Shown: positions 1 through 8,335 of the stretch, one piece after another
Layout: every line of letters begins with the position of its first letter
How positions within the stretch are numbered: the stretch's first letter is position 1
Assembly: GCF_016653615.1 (NCBI RefSeq)
Contig: NZ_CP067393.1
Location: forward strand, 2,991,673 to 3,055,672
Length of the DNA: 64,000 nt
From: Entomomonas asaccharolytica
GTDB taxonomy: Bacteria > Pseudomonadota > Gammaproteobacteria > Pseudomonadales > Pseudomonadaceae
Reading direction: 5' to 3'
Notes under the pieces: generated by a model
The model's input: only the letters and a program-made list of their open reading frames with translations
The model's database searches: none
What the model was told of the DNA's origin: nothing
Translations under genes and position numbers: made by a program

Positions 1-140
1 ATTATTACTCTACCCTAACTCAATAAAAAAAGCTAAAGATAATATTATTTTAATATTATCTATTAGTCTAATAAACTATGATAAGTAACCTAACTATATA
101 ATAGTTAAAAATTAATTGAGAAAATAAAAGGAAACAATTT

Positions 141-563
141 ATGACACGACTATTACTTTTACTCATGATTACTATGAGTAGTTGTTCCTCTATACAAAAA
201 AATCAAGTCTCACTGACTTCATTAAAACTGCAAACTAGCTATCAAGTGGAATGGATTGGTGAACGACCACTCATGGATTACAGTTATCTTAATATTATTC
301 TCGATCAAGATAATAAAGCTTATGGTTTAGCAGGTTGCAATTATTGGTCTACCAACTACCAGTTACATGGCAACAAACTAACCTTTGATAGCCCGATTAA
401 TGTCACTAAAAAAGTGTGCACACCTGCATTAATGGAGCAAGAGCAACGTTTTCTTGATACTTTAAAAACTATCAAATCGTGGAATTTTTCAGATATCCAA
501 CAACTACAACTGTGGCCTGAAAATGGACAACCCATAAAATTATGGGCAGAAGAAAAGAAATAA
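141..563 (+). CDS. META/HslJ-domain lipoprotein
   Basis: This small envelope protein of 140 residues probably belongs to the META/HslJ family, whose members are linked to heat and novobiocin tolerance in E. coli; its exact role is unknown. The N-terminus is a short hydrophobic signal ending in MSSC, which fits a lipobox with Cys15 as the lipidated residue. The body carries the META pattern: an AGCNYW motif near residue 64, a short strand-rich stretch, then a TKKVCTP element near 90, followed by a helix of charged residues. The ATG has an AGGAAAC ribosome site about seven bases upstream. It faces the ferredoxin gene tail to tail, with a 24-bp palindrome between them. The family call is fairly safe; lipidation is inferred. 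Confidence 0.75.
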   Translation: MTRLLLLLMITMSSCSSIQKNQVSLTSLKLQTSYQVEWIGERPLMDYSYLNIILDQDNKAYGLAGCNYWSTNYQLHGNKLTFDSPINVTKKVCTPALMEQEQRFLDTLKTIKSWNFSDIQQLQLWPENGQPIKLWAEEKK

Positions 564-566
564 CAG

Positions 567-872
<306 letters not shown>

Positions 873-915
873 TTAGTTGATAACTTACTTCAAGACTAAT
901 TTATTTTAACATAAA

Positions 916-1455
<540 letters not shown>

Positions 1456-1487
1456 TTAAGCCAAGTATTTTCATCTAAGCATTAAGA

Positions 1488-2294
1488 CTAACCAAAGCGA
1501 AATGCCGAAAAAGATAACTCCCTTACCTTACCAGAATAAATGCAATGGCCTTTATCACTGTCACCTGCTCCAGCAACCACCATTAACGGTAACAAATGCT
1601 CTTCTCTTGGGTGAGCTATACGCGCATAAGGAGCCTCTTGCCAACGACATAACAGCCTATTGCGCTGCTCTATATCATCTTCCTCAAGGGTAGTTATTAA
1701 CCACTCATTAAACGCTTGCGAGGCAGTAGCAGCTAATTCTCCACCCCAAACAGTTAGATTATGGTAACTCATACCACTACCTACAATTAATACGTCTTCT
1801 TTACGTAAAGGCGCTAACGCCTTACCTAAATTAATATGAGTCTGTGGATCTAAACCTTTTTTTAATGATAATTGCACCATAGGAATATCTGCATCAGGGT
1901 AAATCACTTTAAAAGGAATAAATACACCATGATCCAATCCCCGCTGATTATCAGTGTTTATACAAATACCTGCACTTGATAATAACCGCATAATATCGGT
2001 TATCAGATGGTTATCTCCTTTAACAGGGTAAGTTAATTGGTAAGTATAAGCAGGAAAGCCATAATAATCATAATATAAAGTATGATTAATCACCTTATTA
2101 ATTGTAAATTCAGGTTCTTCCCAATGCCCTGAAATAACTAATATAGCCCTTGGCTTTGCTGGTAGTGTATTAGCTAACTCCGCTAAAAAATCTTGCATTC
2201 CCTGCCAAATATTACCTCCTACTGACCAATCCATAAAAAAACAAGGACCACCTCCATGAGGAATAAATAATGCAGGTTGTATATTATTTGTCAT
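1488..2294 (-). CDS. ygiD: Class III extradiol dioxygenase, DOPA 4,5-dioxygenase type (YgiD-like)
   Basis: A 268-residue LigB-superfamily enzyme of the YgiD/DODA group, which open aromatic rings such as L-DOPA between carbons 4 and 5 using non-haem iron or zinc. Visible metal-site histidines are in the FIPHGGGPCFF segment (near residue 13), in ISGHWEEPE (near 57) and in the LDHGVFIPF motif (near 121). A further conserved histidine occurs in GSGMSYHNL. The length matches the family (about 260). It is transcribed away from the tRNA pair and no pathway partner is adjacent, so the natural substrate is unknown. Confidence 0.85.
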   Translation of the reverse strand: MTNNIQPALFIPHGGGPCFFMDWSVGGNIWQGMQDFLAELANTLPAKPRAILVISGHWEEPEFTINKVINHTLYYDYYGFPAYTYQLTYPVKGDNHLITDIMRLLSSAGICINTDNQRGLDHGVFIPFKVIYPDADIPMVQLSLKKGLDPQTHINLGKALAPLRKEDVLIVGSGMSYHNLTVWGGELAATASQAFNEWLITTLEEDDIEQRNRLLCRWQEAPYARIAHPREEHLLPLMVVAGAGDSDKGHCIYSGKVRELSFSAFRFG

Positions 2295-2511
2295 TAGTCA
2301 CTATTCGTCTAAAATTAATTACTATGTTTATATAGATTAATATTTACTCTCCAAGTTCTTTTTTTAGAAAGATTTATAAAATCATCTATTAGAATGCTAT
2401 AACAATTGCAATTACTCTATAAATCTCATACAGATGATTTTAAAAATAATAACTAAATGAATAAATTATTCCTTTGAAACAAAATAATTTTAACTTTTTT
2501 AAAAATAGCAC

Positions 2512-2540
2512 TTGCATATTTTCTCTGTTACCCGTAGAAT
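2512..2540 (+). promoter_or_regulatory. Sigma-70 promoter of the tRNA-Val/tRNA-Asp unit
   Basis: A TTGCAT -35 box (2512-2517) and a TAGAAT -10 box (2535-2540) are separated by exactly 17 bases. A GC-rich discriminator (GCGCGA) follows, as is usual for stable-RNA promoters under stringent control. The first tRNA starts 22 bases after the -10 box. Confidence 0.8.
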
Positions 2541-2562
2541 GCGCGACACTTTCGGAGACGAA

Positions 2563-2638
2563 GGGTGGTTAGCTCAGCTGGGAGAGCATCTGCCTTACAA
2601 GCAGAGGGTCAGCGGTTCGATCCCGTTACCACCCACCA
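2563..2638 (+). tRNA. tRNA-Val (UAC)
   Basis: A 76-base cloverleaf. The GGGTGGT acceptor strand pairs with ACCACCC, the D arm is AGCTCAGCTGGGAGAGC, the anticodon loop CTTACAA gives anticodon TAC, the T arm contains GGTTCGATCC, and CCA is encoded. It is transcribed together with tRNA-Asp, only eight bases downstream. Confidence 0.96.
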
Positions 2639-2646
2639 ATTACAAC

Positions 2647-2723
2647 GCAGCGGTAGTTCAGTTGGTTAGAATGCCTGCCTGTCACGCAGGAGGTCGCGGG
2701 TTCGAGTCCCGTCCGTTGCGCCA
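2647..2723 (+). tRNA. tRNA-Asp (GUC), integration target
   Basis: A 77-base cloverleaf with anticodon GTC in loop CTGTCAC, T arm GGGTTCGAGTCCC and an encoded CCA. The acceptor strands GCAGCGG and CCGTTGC contain one G-U wobble at the fourth pair. The last 23 bases recur at 20401-20423 with two mismatches, which marks this gene as the insertion site of the 17.7-kb island. The tRNA copy here is intact. Confidence 0.96.
2701..2723 (+). repeat. Left attachment site (tRNA-Asp 3' end)
   Basis: This is the T-arm and acceptor end of tRNA-Asp. It is repeated in the same orientation at 20401-20423: 21 of 23 bases match, and the last 14 (CGTCCGTTGCGCCA) are identical. The identical core is the likely crossover region for the tyrosine integrase encoded at the other end of the island. 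Confidence 0.85.
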
Positions 2724-2729
2724 CAAAAT

Positions 2730-2768
2730 AAGCCTAGTTAATTGATTTAACTAGGCTTTTTTGTTTTT
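2730..2768 (+). terminator. Intrinsic terminator after tRNA-Asp, island-borne
   Basis: A 12-bp perfect stem (AAGCCTAGTTAA and its complement) with a five-base loop is followed by T-rich sequence. It lies inside the island, so it replaces the original tRNA terminator now stranded at 20429-20460. Confidence 0.85.
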
Positions 2769-2778
2769 ATAGCTTTCC

Positions 2779-2804
2779 TTAACCCCTATTTTAACCCCCA
2801 TTAT
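2779..2804 (+). repeat. Left copy of an end-proximal direct repeat (possible integrase arm site)
   Basis: TTAACCCC is repeated twice in tandem here. The 26-base unit recurs at 20269-20294 in the same orientation with two differences. The two copies sit about 55 and 130 bases inside the two attachment cores, where arm-type integrase sites are expected. Binding is inferred. Confidence 0.5.
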
Positions 2805-2886
2805 ATTTTTTAACCTATCCTATTAAGTTAAATTTCAATTTTTAATTACGCGGGTAAAGAAAAAAGCCTATAGGGGCGGTCAATAT

Positions 2887-2918
2887 AAAAAAGGGGATAA
2901 CTTTTAATTATCCCTTTT
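2887..2918 (-). terminator. Terminator of the vgrG-effector-immunity operon
   Basis: On the minus strand an 11-bp stem with one G-U pair (TTATCCC side and GGGATAA side) is followed by a run of six T residues. It stands 16 bases beyond the stop codon of the immunity gene and closes the secretion module. Confidence 0.75.
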
Positions 2919-2933
2919 GACTAAATAGCTTAT

Positions 2934-3716
2934 TTATAAAGCAAAATTACTATTAATTCGGCTTGCACCCTCTTGTTGTTTTAAGTGGGGGTATTGTTGC
3001 CCTACTATATTAGCAACGTGATCTAGTTCATTAGGATAACAAAAGATAAATAAAGCCCATTTTTTACGCTTGGCGGTTAAATCCTCTGTCTGTTCTGCGT
3101 CTAAACATACTATAGAGCGTTCTCGGTCTATAATTAATCGTTTAGGCTCAAAATCGCGCCATTGCCAAGTATAATGCTTGTAAGCTGTTTCACGTTTGGC
3201 AAAACTATCTGAGTAAAATGTACCACCTGCCATTAAACCTACACCAATAGCCCCGCCTAAGCTAATTAAAATGGTTTCTGGCTTAATCAAAAAAGCGATA
3301 AACAATAAAACAGCTACCACGATAAAAAATATAGATAAGCCTTGTTTAATCTTATGGTAATAATCTTTCCAACATACTACCTCGATATGCTTTTCAGTTA
3401 AGCGATAACTATAGAGTTTACCGCCTAAAATACCTTGATAAATTAAAGCTAATAGAGGAAAGTAGAAACAACTAATTACACCTAATGGAATTAAAAATGT
3501 AGATGAAATATTACTTGCGGCTTTTAAACCTATTAGAAACATGATACTAGCCCATAGAGTTAAAGCACCTATAGCTAAATAAAACATTTTATAAATAAAA
3601 GCCTTATCATGGGGTAAGGCTCTTATTGTCCATGCTTTTAATAAAGGCTCTTGTAATGTTTTCCACTCAATAGCCTTTACCGTTTGCTGATTATACTTAG
3701 ATAACTTAATAGTCAT
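2934..3716 (-). CDS. Putative membrane immunity protein for the VasX-like effector
   Basis: About 260 residues with four clear hydrophobic segments: near residues 47-66, 72-97, 127-146 and 150-170. Soluble, charged regions flank them. It is the last gene of the vgrG operon and overlaps the end of the effector gene by about 11 bases (17 if an ATG two codons upstream is used). The chosen start has an AGAG ribosome site seven bases upstream. VasX-type toxins permeabilise the inner membrane and their known immunity protein, TsiV2, is a multi-pass membrane protein, so position and topology suggest immunity. I do not recognise the family, and the immunity role is inference. Confidence 0.65.
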   Translation of the reverse strand: MTIKLSKYNQQTVKAIEWKTLQEPLLKAWTIRALPHDKAFIYKMFYLAIGALTLWASIMFLIGLKAASNISSTFLIPLGVISCFYFPLLALIYQGILGGKLYSYRLTEKHIEVVCWKDYYHKIKQGLSIFFIVVAVLLFIAFLIKPETILISLGGAIGVGLMAGGTFYSDSFAKRETAYKHYTWQWRDFEPKRLIIDRERSIVCLDAEQTEDLTAKRKKWALFIFCYPNELDHVANIVGQQYPHLKQQEGASRINSNFAL

Positions 3717-6700
3717 TATCATTCTCTATGTTTGCGCCAATGGGTAAACCAACCACTATATTATAGCGTTTAATCGCATGGTTAAATTTACCGCTTTTTA
3801 AATAGCTTTTATTTTCCTTACTGTCCTTTAAAAACTCAAGGCTAGTGATAGGGGTTTCTGGTTGCTCATGGCTTACTATATCCTTTTGGTTAAATAGTTC
3901 TATCTGATAAAGAAAAGAGTAATTTAATGATTGTTCATTAGTGGCTACGCTATCAAGGTTAGCTTTTTGTGATAGATCAAAGGGGTAACTAATTTGTAAA
4001 TCAAGATAACTATTATTATATAGCCCATCATAAGGAAGCCATACATTATAGATAAAACGGTTATCAAAGCCCGTATAGCTATAATCAGGTTGTATAGTAT
4101 CTACCCCTATAACAGGATTAGTAGGCAGTAAATTATCCATACTAATACTAGGATTAGACCAAAAGCCATTATTGGCTATACGTTGGGTTAAATCTTGACT
4201 ATAGGCTTGGGTATCTAATAGGCGGCTATGGGTCATTAGGGTTGTTATCTCTATCGGGCAATAGTCCAGTTCTACAGGAAAAGAGAATTGCAACCAATAG
4301 CCCGTTGTTTGATAAACACAATTATCAAAGTTAGTTAATAACTTGCGGGTTTGTTTAATTTTTACCTCTGGATAAAGTAATATTTTATATAAGGCGGTTA
4401 GCTCGTCTAGTTGGTTTTGTTGTTCATCCTCTGTTATCCATTTTTGAGCAGTACCAAACACACAATTATCAATCCAAAGGGCTAGCCCCTCACGGTGGAA
4501 TAACTCTATCCATAGGGTAGCCAGTAAATACACCACGCCCGCCACTAATAAAGCAGTCGTTACAAAAGCTCCCATAGCAAAAGCAATTCCCCATATAGAC
4601 GAGCCAAGCCACATGCTTATACTTATTATTCCACCTGTAACCATAGCAGATAGCGAGGTAACTTTAGCTATTTGTCCTACTAACTCCAATCCATTACTAG
4701 AATAGAATAAATCATCTTGCATAGCCCCTATTTCAAAAGCCGCGCCAACTGCCATTAAACCATTTACAAAAGCGACCCTTTTAATCACCATTTCTATAAT
4801 AGCCGCGCTACTGCCTACTTTACCGCCTACTTTTACTAAATTTTGTCTATATTGATAAAGGTCTTTAGTAGCTATAGTGGCTAATAGTTTAGTAGGGGTT
4901 AATAAGAGTTCTTTATGGTGTTTTAACATGCTAGCGGTATAGCGTAACTCTATTTGTGAAAACTCCGCCCATATAGGGGCTAGCCATAGCGCGCCAACTG
5001 CATTAGCAGTATAAAACATATTGCTAGTAATGGTGGCGTTGTCTTTATGCTCTTTAATGGCGTTAATAGTATTGGCTAAATTCCATAGTACCATAGCCAT
5101 AGGTAGGCTTTTACCTTGCCATTGTTTAATATGTTGTTGGCTTCTTTCAATACCTTTAATTCGTGACTCTATTTTTAATAATCCTTGTTGCATGGCTTCT
5201 TGTTGTCCGCTTTGTAAAAATAGATAATCTTCACGCCCCATAGTAATAGGGAGACTATTTTCATCGGCTATAATGGCTATAGGTTGTCTGTGGTTGGTCA
5301 TATAAATTTTGCGTTTTAGTTCTTTTCTGCGTTGGCTATTGGCTTTTATTATGGCTCTGTCGTGTTTATAGTCTACTTTTGGATAAGCAAGCCTTTGTTT
5401 TTTACGTTCCCCTGCTTTTTGGCTTAGGTCTCTATTTTGTTTAGCTAGTTTTTTATCTTCAGTAATCAGGCTGTTTAATTGGTCTTTCCAGTTAATAAAA
5501 TCCTTATTAAATCTAAAGTTAGAGACTATTCTATAGTTATCTGAGCTAGTTAAGGTGGTGAAACTGGCATAAGCGGTGATTGCTTCAGGCGGTAAAGCCG
5601 CTAAACTAGCAAGGCTTTTTAATTGCATGGTTTTGTATAGGTCGCCTAATGGGGTTTTAATAAGTTCACAATAGGCTTGATAAGCGCGTTTTGCGGGCTT
5701 GGATAAGCTGTTATAGTATTTAGACGCTTTAAGCTGTGGATTAGTTAAAGCCCCTAGATAATCAGTTAAACGACTTGCCCCAAGATTAGCATAATCAAGG
5801 GCGGTTTTGTCTTGGTTGTCGCCCTGTGCTTTAATATTGCTTTGCTGTATTAAAATGGTAGCTATTTTACTAAAGAATTGTTGTAACTCTTGGTTGAAAT
5901 GGAAAAAGCTATAACCAAATAGCGTGCTAGGTTTTGCAAGTTGTGCTTTTAGCCAGTCTTGCCCCGTTTTATCATAGTGGATAAAGGTTAGTATTTTATC
6001 GGCATAGTGATATAAAGCTAATGATTGGCTTTCGTTTACCATATCGTGTTGTAAGGCTGTACCTAATAAGCTAATAGGCAGTTTATTAAGCCATACTAAT
6101 AAATCAGTTATTGTTATAGCGATATATTGTTGATAGAGGGCTATGGTTTGTTCTCGTGCTGTTAGGTGGTCAAAGACGCTATTAAAATCTAGTTTGCGCC
6201 TTAGCTGGCGGGTGTTGTTCCATTCTTCAATATGTTGTTGCCATGTGGTTATAACGGTCTCGCCCTCTATGTTGGTGGTGGTTACTTGTTGCTTGGGTAG
6301 TTGTTGCCATTTTGCTAAAAATTCTTTTTTACAGGTTTCAACTAAGGTTTGTTGTGCGTTTGCTAGGTTTTCCTGTGCTGTGGAATATGTACCACTTTGA
6401 TAGATAGCTAATAGGCTAGCGGGTTCGAGTAGGTCGTTGCACACGTCTTTTAGGTATTGGTATTTTTTACCCGCCCCTTGTTGCAAAATGCTATCAGGTA
6501 TAAATTCTTCAATCCCTGCGCCACAAGTGGGTATAAGTATTTGTGCAATATTATTTTTGCGTTGTTGGCTATGTTCGTAGGCTTCCATTGCGCTAATGGG
6601 ATAAGCCGCATTTAACAGTAGGTCATCAATAATCGCTAGCGGGTCATCTAGGGCGATAAATAAAGCGTTCATAGGGTCGTTAAGATGGGCGATTAGTTCA

Positions 6701-7470
6701 GCTTTGGGAATGCTAATTGCTTGCTCACGTTTAAAGCCCTGTTGATGTTCAGTAGTTGTATTTGTAATGGTCGATGATAGGAAAGTAGTATTTGCTTGTT
6801 CGCTAAATATATCCGCTACACGTTTATCAATCTGGTTAATATATTCGGCATGGGGGGCGGTCATGGTGGCTATAAATTCAGGTAATTTAATTAACCGCAT
6901 TGTTTGCTTGTGGTCTGTTTCTTTGATTGCTTTAAATTGACGGTGTGTCCATTGTACGGGGGAATAGGTTATATATACATGTTGGTTAGCGTTAAAGTAG
7001 AGGGCATATTCTGCCGCGCCTGTGGCTTGTCTTTGGTCTTGGGGTTGGTTTATATCGGTTTTTTTAAAGGTGGTTAATTGCCCTATTTTGTTAGGTGGGG
7101 TTATTTCGTACTCTGTCCAATCGTTTTCAAGTGTCCATATATAAAGCCATCCTTTACGCAATGGTCGCAAGGTATATTCACGGGTTTGTAAGGTGGGTAG
7201 ATCGTTGTTAAATAGGGTATCTTGTTTAGTGAGTGAGTGATTGGTTTTTTTATGGGTTAGTTTATGCCAATCATCAGGGGTTAATTCTGCTTGTTGTGCT
7301 AATGACTCTAAAAATGGATTTTCATTAATCGCATAGCGTACAGGATAGATAGCGATTGTAGGGGATTGTAAAGGACAATTAGCTTGATAGCTGGCGGCTG
7401 TGGCTTTAAAGTTGTTTTTAATTAATGTTTCAACGGTTGGGATATAGTTTTGTTCGTTGTGATTAGTCAT
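3706..7470 (-). CDS. T6SS effector, VasX/BTH_I2691-like toxin
   Basis: A 1254-residue protein encoded between the DUF4123 adaptor and a membrane immunity protein. The N-terminus contains IAIYPVRYAINENPF near residue 40 and a following RPLRKGWLYIW segment, which resemble the N-terminal region of VasX and BTH_I2691-type effectors. The middle is long, helical and Q/K-rich. A large hydrophobic tract lies at about residues 890-1000 (segments such as VTGGIISISMWLGSS and FVTTALLVAGVVYLLATLW), fitting insertion into a target membrane. No nuclease, lipase or peptidase motif was seen. The start at MTNHNEQN has a GGAG ribosome site; an in-frame start ten codons upstream is less likely. It overlaps the adaptor stop by eight bases, so translation is probably coupled. 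Pore formation is inferred from the VasX comparison. Confidence 0.78.
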   Translation of the reverse strand: MTNHNEQNYIPTVETLIKNNFKATAASYQANCPLQSPTIAIYPVRYAINENPFLESLAQQAELTPDDWHKLTHKKTNHSLTKQDTLFNNDLPTLQTREYTLRPLRKGWLYIWTLENDWTEYEITPPNKIGQLTTFKKTDINQPQDQRQATGAAEYALYFNANQHVYITYSPVQWTHRQFKAIKETDHKQTMRLIKLPEFIATMTAPHAEYINQIDKRVADIFSEQANTTFLSSTITNTTTEHQQGFKREQAISIPKAELIAHLNDPMNALFIALDDPLAIIDDLLLNAAYPISAMEAYEHSQQRKNNIAQILIPTCGAGIEEFIPDSILQQGAGKKYQYLKDVCNDLLEPASLLAIYQSGTYSTAQENLANAQQTLVETCKKEFLAKWQQLPKQQVTTTNIEGETVITTWQQHIEEWNNTRQLRRKLDFNSVFDHLTAREQTIALYQQYIAITITDLLVWLNKLPISLLGTALQHDMVNESQSLALYHYADKILTFIHYDKTGQDWLKAQLAKPSTLFGYSFFHFNQELQQFFSKIATILIQQSNIKAQGDNQDKTALDYANLGASRLTDYLGALTNPQLKASKYYNSLSKPAKRAYQAYCELIKTPLGDLYKTMQLKSLASLAALPPEAITAYASFTTLTSSDNYRIVSNFRFNKDFINWKDQLNSLITEDKKLAKQNRDLSQKAGERKKQRLAYPKVDYKHDRAIIKANSQRRKELKRKIYMTNHRQPIAIIADENSLPITMGREDYLFLQSGQQEAMQQGLLKIESRIKGIERSQQHIKQWQGKSLPMAMVLWNLANTINAIKEHKDNATITSNMFYTANAVGALWLAPIWAEFSQIELRYTASMLKHHKELLLTPTKLLATIATKDLYQYRQNLVKVGGKVGSSAAIIEMVIKRVAFVNGLMAVGAAFEIGAMQDDLFYSSNGLELVGQIAKVTSLSAMVTGGIISISMWLGSSIWGIAFAMGAFVTTALLVAGVVYLLATLWIELFHREGLALWIDNCVFGTAQKWITEDEQQNQLDELTALYKILLYPEVKIKQTRKLLTNFDNCVYQTTGYWLQFSFPVELDYCPIEITTLMTHSRLLDTQAYSQDLTQRIANNGFWSNPSISMDNLLPTNPVIGVDTIQPDYSYTGFDNRFIYNVWLPYDGLYNNSYLDLQISYPFDLSQKANLDSVATNEQSLNYSFLYQIELFNQKDIVSHEQPETPITSLEFLKDSKENKSYLKSGKFNHAIKRYNIVVGLPIGANIENDNDY

Positions 7471-8335
7471 GGTTGTAACTCCATGTAGTAGTATTAGCAA
7501 TGTTTAATGGGCGTTGTGCAAAAAAGGCGGCTAAGTTTTTTTCTAGCGGTAAGGGCTTATAGTGCGGGTTATCCGCTAGCCATTTTTGATAGTCGCCTTG
7601 TTGCTCGGTGGCGAATTGGTCGCCATATTCACAGCGCAAAATTGCAAACATTGCAATGCTTTGTTCACTAATAATTTGTTGTTGTTTGGCTTGCTGTAAG
7701 CAGTTATTAAGCCATTGGTTTATTTGTATATCATTAGCTTGTTGAAAATAGGTAGGGTAGGCTTGAATAATTAGTTTGTGTAGTTTTTCCTTTAGTCTAA
7801 ATTGATAAGCTTTGTCTAGTGCTTCTAATTGTGGGTTAGCCAGTTTATTTATGGGTAAGTCTTTTTTTTCGGTTTGAGGGTTTATAAATTTATCCCATAT
7901 TAAGGGTTGTGGTGTGTAATAGTTTGCTATGGGTTTTATGACTTGCCATTGTTGAATAGGGTTAAGTATGTCGGTTAGTTGGTCGTGGCTATAGCTGTTT
8001 AACCAATACCATGTTATTAAAGGATCAGCGAAACGAAATAATGATGTAATCCCTATTTCATCTTGAATAGTAATTAATTGGCTAAGGTGTTGTGCTATGA
8101 CTGCTAAAGGTTCTTTACTATAAATAATAGTTGTACTGTTATACCATGTTGCTTGTATTTTATTAATCAGTGTTGAGTTAGCTAAGGTAGCTACTAGAAT
8201 AGCCCCTAAATCATAGTTAGCTTGGAAAGGTGTATTTATATATAGGGGTAATATCTGTAACGGTTCATTAAGGCTATAAAGGTCATTGATCGCACTTTGG
8301 CGCATTACCCCATCTATTAAAATATAGCGGTTCAT
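7463..8335 (-). CDS. DUF4123 effector adaptor (Tap/TEC-type chaperone)
   Basis: A 290-residue protein of the DUF4123 family, whose members (such as Tap-1 or TEC) load a cognate effector onto VgrG. The N-terminal YILIDGV strand, the LFRFADPLITWYWL segment near residue 105 and the helical C-terminal half fit the family. Its ATG overlaps the vgrG stop in a TGATG arrangement, and its own end overlaps the effector start, so all three are translationally coupled. The gene order vgrG, DUF4123, effector, immunity is the canonical cargo order. Confidence 0.85.
   Translation of the reverse strand: MNRYILIDGVMRQSAINDLYSLNEPLQILPLYINTPFQANYDLGAILVATLANSTLINKIQATWYNSTTIIYSKEPLAVIAQHLSQLITIQDEIGITSLFRFADPLITWYWLNSYSHDQLTDILNPIQQWQVIKPIANYYTPQPLIWDKFINPQTEKKDLPINKLANPQLEALDKAYQFRLKEKLHKLIIQAYPTYFQQANDIQINQWLNNCLQQAKQQQIISEQSIAMFAILRCEYGDQFATEQQGDYQKWLADNPHYKPLPLEKNLAAFFAQRPLNIANTTTWSYNHD

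Noticed and set aside
2512-2745. A 77-codon open frame over the tRNA pair
   Set aside because: It reads through both tRNA genes and starts inside their promoter, so it is an accident of the structural RNA sequence.
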